From contig CAYYZO010000049.1 of the NCBI GenBank assembly GCA_964476185.1, forward strand, positions 1-32,486: a stretch of DNA of 32,486 nt. Direction: 5' to 3'. Shown here piece after piece: positions 1 to 12,285 of this stretch (position 1 is its first letter; each line of letters begins with the position of its first letter). This DNA comes from DATNBU01 sp964476185. Its GTDB lineage: Bacteria; Desulfobacterota; Binatia; UBA1149; CAITLU01. The position numbers were made by a program, and so were the translations under genes. The notes below the pieces were generated by a model that worked only from the letters and a program-made list of their open reading frames with translations, searched no databases and was not told where the DNA came from.

Positions 1-468
1 ATGTTCCACGCCTTCGTCGGCGACACCGACGTGCGGCTCGTCGGCGTCGAAGCCGCCGGCCACGGGCTCGAGGCAGGGGCGCACTCGGCGTCGATCACGA
101 AAGGGCAGGTCGGCGTGCTGCACGGCAAGAAGACCTACCTGCTGCAGGACGAACTCGGGCAGATCCAGGAGGCGCATTCGATCGCGCCGGGCCTCGACTA
201 CCCCGGCGTCGGACCCGAACACGCCTGGCTGCACGACAGCGGCCGTGCACGCTACGACACCGTCGACGACCGCCAGTGCATCGAGGCGCTGCAGCTCCTC
301 GCGCGCACCGAGGGGATCGTCTGCGCGCTCGAGAGCGCGCACGCCGTCGCCTGGGCCGCCGCCGAGGCGCCGAAGATGAAGAAGGACCAGGCGATCCTCG
401 TGAACCTCTCGGGTCGCGGCGACAAGGACATGCCGGCTGTCGCCGAATACCTGGGCCAGAAACTCTAG
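1..468 (+). CDS. trpB: Tryptophan synthase beta chain, 3' part only
   Basis: The beta subunit condenses indole with L-serine, using PLP, in the last step of tryptophan synthesis. It works in the cytoplasm as an alpha2-beta2 complex with TrpA. Only the last 155 residues are in the window and the reading frame is open at base 1, so the ATG there is an internal Met, not a start. Clear family landmarks are VRLVGVEAAGHG, the GQIQEAHSIAPGLDYPGVGP stretch, the ALESAHA motif, and NLSGRGDKD, whose serine contacts the PLP ring nitrogen in known structures. The PLP-binding lysine lies upstream of the window. The 3' end looks intact (full proteins are about 400 residues) and stops at TAG. trpA follows after about 119 bases. 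Confidence 0.97.
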   Translation: MFHAFVGDTDVRLVGVEAAGHGLEAGAHSASITKGQVGVLHGKKTYLLQDELGQIQEAHSIAPGLDYPGVGPEHAWLHDSGRARYDTVDDRQCIEALQLLARTEGIVCALESAHAVAWAAAEAPKMKKDQAILVNLSGRGDKDMPAVAEYLGQKL

Positions 469-587
469 CCGTCCGGCCCGAAGGCGGTTCCAGCGAGCGC
501 GGCCGCGTGCCGGAGCCGCGTTTCCCGGTGTTCCGGCATCGCGGGATCGCGTGCACCGGCGCGGCGTTCCCGGTACAAGCCGCGGCC

Positions 588-1400
588 GTGTCCAAGCGAC
601 TCTCCGACAAGCTCGCCGCGCTGAAGGCCGAGGGCCGGGCGGGCCTCGTCCCGTTCTTCTCGGTCGGGGATCCGGACCTCGAGACCAGCCGGAACGCGGT
701 CCTCGCCGCGGCCGAGGCCGGCGCCGACGTGATCGAGCTCGGCGTGCCGTTCTCCGATCCGATCGCCGACGGCACCGTGATCCAGGAGTCGAGCCAGCGG
801 GCCCTCGCGGCCGGTTCGTCGCTTCCGCGCGTGCTCGAGATCGTCGATTGGCTGCGCGCGCGCACCGACGTGCCGCTGGTGCTGTTCGGCTACTACAACC
901 CGTTCTTCCGCTACGGCGACGACGCGTTCGCGCGCGACGCCGCCCGGGCCGGCGCCGACGCGGTGCTCTGCACCGACGTTCCGCCCGAAGAGGCCGGCGA
1001 CCTCGTCGCCGCCTGCCGGCGCCACGGCCTCGCGAACATCTTCCTGCTCGCGCCGACCAGCGACGAGTCGCGCATGCGCAAGGTCGCCGAGGTCGCCAGC
1101 GGCTTCGTGTACATGGTCTCGGTCACCGGCGTGACCGGCGCGCGCGCGACGGGCCCGGCCTCGGGCGTCGAGGACCTCGTCGCGAAGGCGCGCGAGATCA
1201 CCGGGCTTCCGATGGGGGTCGGCTTCGGCATCTCGACGCCGGAGCAGGCTGCCGGCGTCGCCCGCTACGCGGAACTGGTGATCGTCGGTTCGGCGCTCGT
1301 GCGTCGCATGCACGAGGCCGGGCCCGGCGGCGCCGTCGGCGCCGCCCGCGACTTCGTCGCCGAGCTCCGTCGAGGGATCGACGGCGTCCGCCGCTCCTGA
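588..1400 (+). CDS. trpA: Tryptophan synthase alpha chain
   Basis: TrpA cleaves indole-3-glycerol phosphate to indole and glyceraldehyde 3-phosphate and channels the indole to TrpB. The 270-residue product is full length for this (beta/alpha)8 family. Both catalytic acids are present: the Glu of VIELGVPFSDP and the Asp of PIADG. The phosphate-binding glycines appear near GVGFGIST and VGSALV. The GTG at 588 is preferred because VSKRLSDKLAALKAEGR aligns with the usual TrpA N-terminus; a GTG at 507 in the same frame would add a sequence unlike the family. No good Shine-Dalgarno sequence is visible, so the exact start is less certain than the identity. folC follows 11 bases after the stop, suggesting co-transcription. 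Confidence 0.95.
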   Translation: MSKRLSDKLAALKAEGRAGLVPFFSVGDPDLETSRNAVLAAAEAGADVIELGVPFSDPIADGTVIQESSQRALAAGSSLPRVLEIVDWLRARTDVPLVLFGYYNPFFRYGDDAFARDAARAGADAVLCTDVPPEEAGDLVAACRRHGLANIFLLAPTSDESRMRKVAEVASGFVYMVSVTGVTGARATGPASGVEDLVAKAREITGLPMGVGFGISTPEQAAGVARYAELVIVGSALVRRMHEAGPGGAVGAARDFVAELRRGIDGVRRS

Positions 1401-1411
1401 CCCCTTCCGCG

Positions 1412-2671
1412 ATGGACGACGAGGCGGCAACCGGCGCCTACCGCGAGACCCTCGCCGGGCTGTACGCGCTCGAGGCGAAGAAGGGCATGGACTTCCGGCT
1501 CGAGCGGCTGGGCCCCGTGCTCGAGCGACTGGGGCATCCCGAGCGCGCGTTCGCGTGCGTGCACCTGGCGGGCACGAACGGCAAGGGGTCGACGTCGGCG
1601 ATGATCGAGGCCGCGCTGCGGGCGGGCGGCCATCGCACCGGCCTCTACACGTCCCCGCACCTCGTCTCGTTTCGCGAACGCATCCGCACGGGCGGCGTCC
1701 CGATCTCGCGCGAGTCGGTCGTGCGCCACGTCGCCGAGGTTCGGCGGTCGATGGACGCGGCAGGGGCAGACCTCACGTTCTTCGAGATCACGACCCTGGC
1801 GGCCTTCCTGGAGATGCGTGAGGCAGAGGTCGAAGTTGCGGTCGTCGAGGCCGGGCTCGGCGGCCGGCTCGACGTGACGAACGTCGTGCACGGCGACGTG
1901 GCCGTGATCACGTCGGTCGGGATCGACCACGCGGCGTTCCTCGGCGACACGATCGGCGCGATCGCGCGCGAGAAGGCCGCGATCATCAAGCCAGGGGCGA
2001 CGGCGGTCTCCGGAGCGCTTCCCGGGGAGGCGATGGACGAAGTCGCGGCGCGCGTCGCGGCCGTCGGCGCGCGTTGGCTCGCGCTCGGGCGCGAATTCCA
2101 CGCGGATGGCGCGCCGCTCGCGCTCGCCGGGCGGCACCAGGCGCGCAACGCGGCCGTCGCCCGCGCGGCCGTCGAAGCGATGTCCGCGCGATTCCCGGTC
2201 TCGGCCGCCGAGTTCGAGCGCGGCCTCGCCGGCGTGCGCTGGCCGGGACGTCTCGAGGTCGTGCGCCGTCGCCGTGGCGATGGGCCGCTCGTGCTCGACG
2301 CGGCCCACAACCCGGAGGCCGCGGCGGCGCTGGCGGCGTCCCTCGACGAGGTCGCGCCGGGGCGGCCGCGCACGCTGGTGTTCGCCGCGATGGCCGACAA
2401 GGACTGGTCCGCGATGCTCGGCGAACTCGCGCCGCGCTTCGACCGGGTCTTCGTCGCGCCGCTCGCGATGGCGCGAGCCGAGGATCCGCGCAGCTTTCTC
2501 CGGGCCGTGCCGGGCGCCGTCGTGGCGGCGAGCGCGCGCGAGGCGCTCGAGATGGCGGACGCCGCGGCGGATGCGCACGGCAGCGTGGTCGTGGCCGGTT
2601 CCATCTTCCTGCTTGGAACCTTATACAGAGCCGCCGGTGGAGCGCTTCTCGAACCAGGACTCGCCGACTGA
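1412..2671 (+). CDS. folC: Folylpolyglutamate synthase / dihydrofolate synthase
   Basis: This Mur-ligase family enzyme couples ATP hydrolysis to adding L-glutamate to dihydropteroate and to reduced folates in the cytoplasm. The product has 419 residues, the usual size. The P-loop GTNGKGS is at residues 54-60, followed by TSPHLVSFRERIR, the VVEAGLGGRLDVTN block, ITSVGIDH, REKAAIIKPG and the C-terminal DAAHNPEA motif beginning at residue 296. The ATG at 1412 is 11 bases after trpA. In many proteobacteria accD lies between trpA and folC; it is absent here. The last 35 bases overlap the start proposed for lptD. Confidence 0.95.
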   Translation: MDDEAATGAYRETLAGLYALEAKKGMDFRLERLGPVLERLGHPERAFACVHLAGTNGKGSTSAMIEAALRAGGHRTGLYTSPHLVSFRERIRTGGVPISRESVVRHVAEVRRSMDAAGADLTFFEITTLAAFLEMREAEVEVAVVEAGLGGRLDVTNVVHGDVAVITSVGIDHAAFLGDTIGAIAREKAAIIKPGATAVSGALPGEAMDEVAARVAAVGARWLALGREFHADGAPLALAGRHQARNAAVARAAVEAMSARFPVSAAEFERGLAGVRWPGRLEVVRRRRGDGPLVLDAAHNPEAAAALAASLDEVAPGRPRTLVFAAMADKDWSAMLGELAPRFDRVFVAPLAMARAEDPRSFLRAVPGAVVAASAREALEMADAAADAHGSVVVAGSIFLLGTLYRAAGGALLEPGLAD

Positions 2672-5167
2672 GCGCGACGGGCTTCGCGCGCGAGGACGGC
2701 TTCGCTCGATCGCTGCGCCGGCGCTTGCGGCGGCCGCGTTGTTGTCGGCGCTGCAGGCGACCGCGCAGGTGGCTCCGCCCATCGGCGCCAGCGGCCTGAG
2801 CGCTGCGCCGCAGCCGGGGAGTCCCGCCCGGCAGGAGGACTCGCTCGCCGAGTACGATCCGTTCGATGCCGGGCCCGTGGATCCGTCGACCGGCGAGGAC
2901 CTCGCCGACGCCTCGCCGGAGTCGGGCGGGCAGAGCCCGATCACCGTCGAGGCCGATGCTCTCGAGGTCGAGGAGGAAGGCGTCACCGTCCGCGCGACGG
3001 GCGACGTCGTCGTCGAGTGGAACACCTCGAAGCTGCGCGCCGGCGAGATCCTCGTCCACCAGCAGCAGCGCCAGGTCGAGGCCACCGGCAGCGTGGTCTA
3101 CGAGTCCGACGATCTCCGCGTGACCGCCGACCTGGCCCGCCTCGACGTCGACGACGAGACCGGCGTGCTCGAGCACGTCAACCTGAGCCTCGCGGGCGAC
3201 ATCGGGCGCTTCGGGGGCTCGCGGCTCGAGAAGCCCGAGGGCAGGCGGGTGATCCTCGACGAGGGCTACTTCACGACGTGCGATGTCGAGGCCGGCCACG
3301 CCCCGGATTGGGAACTGCGCGGGGAGCGCCTCGACGTGCGCCTCGACGACTACGCGCGCATGAAGAACGCCCGCCTCGAGATCCGCGGGGTCCCGGTGCT
3401 GTACCTCCCTTACATGATGTTCCCGACCAAGCAGACGCGCCAGTCGGGCCTGCTGTCGCCGTCGTTCGGCACCTCGACCAATCGCGGGTTCCTGTTCACG
3501 CTTCCCGGCTACTGGGCGATCGACAAGCACCAGGACCTGACGATGTCGGCCGTCGTCGAGACGTCGGCGCGGCTCGGCTTGGACGGCCTGTACCGGTACT
3601 CGCCGTCGCGTCGCCGCTGGGGCGAGTTGCACGCGGCGTACTACAACGAGGAAATCCGCGGCGCGCCGGGACCGAACTCGCCCGCGATCGGCGTGCCGGA
3701 GAACCGCGGCCTGGTCGAGCTGCTCCATCGCGAGTACTTCCGGAAGTGGACCGGCTACGCCGACGTCCAGTGGGTCGGCGACGAACGCTTCCTGCGCGAG
3801 GTGCACCCGCTCCGCGGCGACGCTCCCGAGCGCGACTACCGCCGCACGCAGCGCTACACGCTCTCGCGGCTCGGGGCGTTCACGTCGAACGGCTTCACGA
3901 GCGGCGGCGTCGACGCGGTCGCGTACCAGGACCTGTACGGGACCGAGATCGACGACGGCGACAACACGACGGGCAATCCGGTGCTGCGCGACACGCAGCA
4001 GAAGCCGTTCCAGGGCTGGCTCCAGACGGACGGCAGCCTCGGGCCGCTCGCGTTCGCGCTCGATTCGAGCCTCGGCTCGTACCTGCGCGAGAAGGGGGCG
4101 AGCGGCGAGCGCCTCGATCTCGCGTCCCGGGTCGCGCTTCCCCTGCTGGCGCGCGGGCCGGTGACCTCACGGGCGTGGGCGGGCGCGCGCGGCAGCGCCT
4201 ACCTGATGCACGAGAGGAACGTCCTCGACGACGCCGAACAGGTCGTCGACCGGCTCGACGAGTTCCCGACCCGCGGTGTCTTCGACGCCGGCATCGACAC
4301 GCGCAGCAAGTTCGCGCGCGACTACGCGTTCCAGGATTCGGCGCGCTGGACCGGCCTCTACCACTCGCTGGAGCCGTTCGCGGCGATCCACTACACGAAC
4401 CGGAGCACGTACGACGACATCCCGCTGTTCGACCGGCTCGACGCCATCTCCGGGCGCGACGTGGCGACCTACGGTGTCGATTCCCGCTTCCTGCTGCGTC
4501 GCCGCGCGTTGCCGAACCCGAGGAAAGGCGACCCGAACGGTCCGTTCGAGCTCGCGCGCCTGTCGCTGTCGCAGAGCTACAACCTGACGCGGGAAGTGAT
4601 CGACGACCACTTCTCGGACATCGACATCGCCGCGTTCCTGCAGCCGGTGGAGGGGCTCGCGGTGCGCACGCTGACGTCGTGGAGCGTCGGGGAGAGCCAG
4701 GTCAGCGGCGCCAACGCCTCGATCTCCTGGGAAACGGGGCCGGTCGCCCCGATCCTGCGCGGCCCCCGTTCCCAGATCGCAGCCGCCTACCGCTACGTGC
4801 GCAACACGACCGACGTGGACGACGTGCTGCAGTCGACGGAACTGCTCGCGCGGCTCGCGCTGACGCCGCGCTTCACGGTCGGCCTGCGCGGGCTCTACGA
4901 CATCGTCGGCAACACGTTCGTCGAGAAGGCGGTCGGCATCACGTTCACGGCCGCCTGCGACTGCTGGTCGCTCGGCCTGGGGGTCCTCGAGCGCGCGAAC
5001 CCGTCGGTCTACGGCGCCAACGACAGCAGCAGCACGGACGAACTCCAGGTGCGCCTCGGGTTCGAGCTGAAGGGCCTCGGCGGGCTCGGCGGCGACGTCA
5101 CCCAGCGCAACTCGCCGGCGCTCTCGAGCGTCGAGTACGACGACGTCGGCTTCTGGAGGGCCGGCTG

Positions 5168-5171
<4 letters not shown>
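2637..5171 (+). CDS. lptD: LPS-assembly protein LptD (OstA/Imp)
   Basis: LptD is the outer-membrane beta-barrel of the Lpt bridge and, with the lipoprotein LptE, inserts LPS into the outer leaflet. The 844-residue product has an N-terminal signal peptide (hydrophobic core around residues 25-39, ATA cleavage site near 43). An OstA/LptA-like jellyroll follows (ITVEADALEVEEEG onward, about 95-230), then the large barrel domain with the diagnostic GVPVLYLPYMMFPTKQTRQS block. Cys215 (TTCD) and the C-terminal pair Cys774/Cys776 (CDCW, instead of the CC of Escherichia coli) are placed for the interdomain disulfides needed for maturation. The chain ends in an aromatic residue, as outer-membrane barrels do. 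The GTG at 2637 gives the shortest N-region before the signal; the ribosome site is weak and the start overlaps folC. Confidence 0.93.
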
Positions 5172-8584
<3,413 letters not shown>

Positions 8585-8617
8585 GGTCCTTCCGGATCCG
8601 GTGAGGCTCCCGCGCAT

Positions 8618-8651
8618 CCGGCACGCGCGTCGGCGCCGCCGCGCGTGCCGG
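8618..8651 (+). terminator. Perfect 12-bp inverted repeat, possible terminator or transcript-end hairpin
   Basis: The arms CCGGCACGCGCG (8618-8629) and CGCGCGTGCCGG (8640-8651) are perfect complements around a 10-base loop, 34 bases after the carboxylase stop. A T5 run occurs only at about 8684-8688, too far for a textbook intrinsic terminator. A Rho-dependent end or an RNA-stabilising hairpin is as likely. It marks a plausible boundary between the carboxylase operon and the next gene. Confidence 0.4.
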
Positions 8652-8719
8652 AGTTCACTTCGCCCGGGAATGTCCCCGCTCGCCTTTTTGAACGGCAGGG
8701 CGCGTGGTAAACGCGCGGG

Positions 8720-10702
8720 GTGGGAAGGGCGAGCAAGGGGAAGGGCAGGGCGCGCAGCGGCGCGGCCCAGCCGCGGGCGCAGGGGTACGGCCCGCCGCCG
8801 GCCGCCCCGGAACCCTCGAGGCCGCCCGAACCCGCGCCGTCTCCGCCGCCGGAGGGGGCCTCTCCCGCGGGCCGCCGCCGCCCCGCGCTCGAAGCCTTCC
8901 TGTCGGCGAAGTGGGTCCTTCCGGCCGTGCTCGTGCTGGCTGCCGCGTTGCGGCTCGCTCACGTGACGGCGCTCGCCGAGACGCCGTTCTTCGAGAACCT
9001 CGGGCTCGATCCGCTCGTCTACGACGAGTGGGGGCAGCGCATCGCGGCCGGGGACTGGATCGGCAGCCGCATCTTCTACCAGGACCCGCTGTACCCGTAC
9101 TTCCTCGGCGTGCTGTACGCGATCTTCGGGCGCCACCTGATGCTCGTGTATCTGCTGCAGGTCGGCTTCGGCGTGGCGACGTGCTGGCTGACCGGCCTGC
9201 TCGGCCGGCGCCTGTTCGGCGTCGCCACCGGCAACCTCGCGGCGTTGCTGGCGGCGCTGTTCGTGCCGTCGATCTTCTACGAGGTGCAGATCGAGAAGAC
9301 GTTCCTCAGCGTGTTCCTGGTCGCGGCGTTCCTCGTGCTGGCCCTCGACCGTCGCAAGGGAGCCCGGCTCGCCGCCGGCGCGGTGCTCTCGCTCGCTGCG
9401 CTCACGCGCGCGAACCTGATCCTGTTCATCCCGCTCGGGCTCGCGCTGCTGCTGTTCGAGCGGGAGGACACGCCCGCGACGGTGCGCCGCCGCGCTGCGC
9501 GCTACGACCTGCTGCGGCTTCCGGACGCGCACGGCGTCGGCCACGCGGCGGCGTTCCTCGCCGGCTGCTTCCTCGTGCTGATGCCGGTCGCCACCCGGAA
9601 CTGGGCCGTCGAAGGCCAGTGGGTGCTGACGACCTCGCAGGCCGGGCAGAACTTCTACATCGGCAACAATCCGCTGAACACGACGGGCGGCTACATGGTC
9701 CCGCCGTCGATCCGCCCCGACCCGCGCTACGAGGAGACGGACTTCCGCGCCGCCGCGGAGAAGGCCGCGGGACGCAAGCTGACCCCGCAGGAGGTTTCCG
9801 ACTTCTGGTTCCAGGAGTCGTTCCGGCACATGCGCGAGAAGCCGGTGTTCGCGCAGATGATGATGCTGCGCAAGCTGCTCGTGTTCTGGAACGACTACGA
9901 GATCCCCGACAACCTGAACATGTACCTGCTCGAGCGCTGGTCCTGGGTGCTCCGGCTCCCGCTGCTCGGGTTCGGCGTGCTCGCCTCGCTCGGGGTGCTC
10001 GGCGCCGTCGTCTCGTTCCGCGAGAAGCCCGAGGTGCGGATCCTCGTCGCGTTCGCCGCCGTCTACTGCGCGAGCGTCGTCGCGTTCTTCGTGTTCTCGC
10101 GCTACCGCATCCAGATCGTGCCGGTGCTGATCGTGCTTTCGGCCCACGCGCTGCTGTGGCTGGCCGCCCAGGTGCGCGCCTCGCGCTGGGAGAACGTCGG
10201 CGGCGGCGCAGCCGCGATCGCGATGATGGGGTTCTTCTGCTTCCAGCGCTTCGAATGGACCGACCGCGACAAGGCCATCGCGATCAGCCTCAACAACCTC
10301 GGAGCGCTCTACCAGGAGCTCGGCGACACGCCGAAGGCGATCGCGACGTATGAGGAGGCGGTCCGGCTGCGGCCGGAGGGCGTGATCGGGGCGATGCGCC
10401 TGCTCGGCGACCACTACCTTCGCCAGGGCGACTACGAGCGGGCCGAGCGGTTCATGCGGCAGGTCGTCGAGCACAAGCCGGAGAGCCGGATGGGCTGGAA
10501 TGCGCTCGTGCAGCTCTACTCGACGCGGCGGGCACGCGGCGACGCGGATCCTCGGCTCACGGACGATCTCGCCTCGGCGCTATTGTCGGCGGGCCGGACG
10601 GACGAGGCCGCGCGGGTCGTCGACGAGGCCCGGGCAGCCGGGAAGCCGGTCGGCGACGGCGTCGTGGGGCGGCTGCGCGCAGCGGAGGCCGGTCGTCGCT
10701 GA
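8720..10702 (+). CDS. GT39/ArnT-like polytopic glycosyltransferase with C-terminal TPR repeats
   Basis: The 660-residue product starts at a GTG with a Pro/Arg-rich cytoplasmic tail (about 1-60). Roughly ten membrane segments follow. The first external loop carries acidic residues Asp97 and Asp102-Glu103 (LDPLVYDEWGQRIAAGDW) and a FYQDPLYPYFLG motif typical of dolichyl-phosphate-mannose and ArnT-type GT-C transferases. These enzymes use a lipid-linked sugar donor on the periplasmic face of the inner membrane. From about residue 519 the sequence becomes soluble and contains TPR units (LGALYQELGDTPKAIATYEEA, then LGDHYLRQGDYERAERFM). I infer transfer of a sugar to an envelope glycan, lipid or protein; donor and acceptor are unknown. 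No convincing ribosome site is visible, so the start is tentative. Confidence 0.75.
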   Translation: MGRASKGKGRARSGAAQPRAQGYGPPPAAPEPSRPPEPAPSPPPEGASPAGRRRPALEAFLSAKWVLPAVLVLAAALRLAHVTALAETPFFENLGLDPLVYDEWGQRIAAGDWIGSRIFYQDPLYPYFLGVLYAIFGRHLMLVYLLQVGFGVATCWLTGLLGRRLFGVATGNLAALLAALFVPSIFYEVQIEKTFLSVFLVAAFLVLALDRRKGARLAAGAVLSLAALTRANLILFIPLGLALLLFEREDTPATVRRRAARYDLLRLPDAHGVGHAAAFLAGCFLVLMPVATRNWAVEGQWVLTTSQAGQNFYIGNNPLNTTGGYMVPPSIRPDPRYEETDFRAAAEKAAGRKLTPQEVSDFWFQESFRHMREKPVFAQMMMLRKLLVFWNDYEIPDNLNMYLLERWSWVLRLPLLGFGVLASLGVLGAVVSFREKPEVRILVAFAAVYCASVVAFFVFSRYRIQIVPVLIVLSAHALLWLAAQVRASRWENVGGGAAAIAMMGFFCFQRFEWTDRDKAIAISLNNLGALYQELGDTPKAIATYEEAVRLRPEGVIGAMRLLGDHYLRQGDYERAERFMRQVVEHKPESRMGWNALVQLYSTRRARGDADPRLTDDLASALLSAGRTDEAARVVDEARAAGKPVGDGVVGRLRAAEAGRR

Positions 10703-10771
10703 TCGCCGATCCCAGGCGCTGCACCGACCGCCACGCCGCCGCGAACGCTCGGGGAGCGAACAACGATCTCG

Positions 10772-10800
10772 TTGTCACAGGCCCCGCAACCCGCAATAAG
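10772..10800 (+). promoter_or_regulatory. Candidate sigma-70-type promoter for the nucleotide-transporter pair
   Basis: TTGTCA (10772-10777, five of six to the -35 consensus) is followed, after 17 bases, by AATAAG (10795-10800, four of six to -10). A start near 10807 would leave a leader of about 38 bases before the GTG at 10845. The site lies in the 142-base gap between the glycosyltransferase and the first transporter. Prediction only. Confidence 0.4.
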
Positions 10801-10844
10801 GTCAGGCTCCAGGTGCGCGACCGCGCGGACCTGCACGGGCACCA

Positions 10845-12281
10845 GTGCAGAACGACGATCGACTGTCCCCACTCGAGCGCTTCCTGTCCCTGTTCACGGA
10901 CGTCCGTCCGGGCGAGGGGATGACGGGCCTGCTCCTGTTCGCGAACGTCTTCCTGATCCTGTGCGCCTACTACTTCATCAAGCCGCTGCGCGACAGCTGG
11001 ATCGCGGTGTCCGGGATCGAGGGGCTCTCGTCGATGGAGGTGAAGGCCTACTCGAGCTTCGCGCAGAGCCTGCTGCTGGTCGGCGTGACGAGTGGGTTCG
11101 CGCGGTTGTCCGGGATCTGGCCGCGCCGCACGCTGATCACGCGCAGCACGCTCGTCTGCATCTCGAACCTCGTCCTGTTCTGGTTCCTGCAGCCCGGCTA
11201 CTTCTTCGGAAACCTCCCGTACCTGGGCGTCGTCTTCTACCTCTGGGTCGGGATGTTCAGCGTCTTCATCGTCGCGCAGTTCTGGACGCTGGCGGCGGAT
11301 CTGTACGCGGGAGAGCGCGGCACGCGGTTGCTTCCGTTGATCGCGATCGGCGCGACGGCCGGCGCGGCGTCGGGTTCGTACATCACGAGCCTCGTCGTCG
11401 GCATCGTGGACAGCGGGAACCTGCTGCTGCTCGCGAACGTCCCGCTCGGGCTGTCGATCCTGCTGACGCGCAAGGCCGACGCGCGCGGTCCGCTCGGCGT
11501 CGGTTCGGACGAGGGCGCGGTCCGCGGCGGCCGGCCGAAGGAAGGGGCCGCGCCCGTCAGACCGGCCAAGCGGGAAGCAGCCGGGCGCGGGGCCGTGATG
11601 TTCGTGCTGCGGCACCGTTACCTCCTGACCGTGGCGCTCGTCGTGATGCTCGCGAACTGGGTCAACACGAACGGCGAGAACCTGATGTTCCGCGTGATCC
11701 AGGACGCGCTCTCGGACGAGGCCGCCGCCCAGGGCGTCGCGGCCGGGCCCGAGATGACCCAGTTCGTCAAGAACGGGACCGCCGGGTTCTACGGCACCTT
11801 CTTCTTCTGGGTGAACGTGCTGGCGCTGTTCTTCCAGGCCTTCCTCGCCTCACGACTGCTCCGCTACGGGGGCTTCGGCGCGATCATGCTGATGTTGCCG
11901 GCGATCGCCCTGGTCTCGTATTCGGCGATGGCGTTCTACCCGGTGCTGGCGGTCGTGCGCGTGCTGAAGACGGCGGAGAACGCCACCGACTACTCCATCA
12001 ACAACACGGCGCGCCACGTGCTCTGGCTGCCGACCAGCGCCGAGATGAAGTACCGGGCCAAGCCGGCCATCGACTCGCTGTTCGTGCGGCTCGGGGACGG
12101 CCTCGCCGCGCTGACCGTGATGATCGGCGTGCACGCGCTCGAGCTCTCGACGCGCTCGTTCTTCCTCGTCAACGTCGGCCTGGTGCTGGTGTGGCTGGTG
12201 CTCGCGATCTCGATCGTGCGCATGTACTCGCGGCTCAGCGCCGAAACCACGATTCCAGCCGCGTCCGCGGCCGCCGCCTGA
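10845..12281 (+). CDS. ATP/ADP (NTP/NDP) antiporter-type transporter
   Basis: This 478-residue polytopic inner-membrane protein resembles the NTT / ADP,ATP carrier branch of the major facilitator fold. Supporting stretches are YYFIKPLRDSWIAVSGIE at the first membrane segment, FWTLAADLYAGERGTRLLPLIAIGATAGAASGS, and KTAENATDYSINNTARHVLWLP followed by EMKYRAKPAIDS. The last block is highly typical of this family. A hydrophilic loop of about 40 residues (around 208-250) separates the two halves. Characterised relatives in Rickettsia, Chlamydia and plastids exchange ATP for ADP or import nucleotides; relatives in free-living bacteria are poorly understood, so substrate and direction are open. The GTG start follows a candidate promoter, and the next gene begins 4 bases after the stop. 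Confidence 0.85.
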   Translation: MQNDDRLSPLERFLSLFTDVRPGEGMTGLLLFANVFLILCAYYFIKPLRDSWIAVSGIEGLSSMEVKAYSSFAQSLLLVGVTSGFARLSGIWPRRTLITRSTLVCISNLVLFWFLQPGYFFGNLPYLGVVFYLWVGMFSVFIVAQFWTLAADLYAGERGTRLLPLIAIGATAGAASGSYITSLVVGIVDSGNLLLLANVPLGLSILLTRKADARGPLGVGSDEGAVRGGRPKEGAAPVRPAKREAAGRGAVMFVLRHRYLLTVALVVMLANWVNTNGENLMFRVIQDALSDEAAAQGVAAGPEMTQFVKNGTAGFYGTFFFWVNVLALFFQAFLASRLLRYGGFGAIMLMLPAIALVSYSAMAFYPVLAVVRVLKTAENATDYSINNTARHVLWLPTSAEMKYRAKPAIDSLFVRLGDGLAALTVMIGVHALELSTRSFFLVNVGLVLVWLVLAISIVRMYSRLSAETTIPAASAAAA

Positions 12282-12285
12282 TTCG

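Noticed and set aside
276..587. Longer N-terminus for trpA starting inside trpB.
   Set aside because: The added residues are Arg/Ala-rich and unlike TrpA. The family N-terminus begins at 588.
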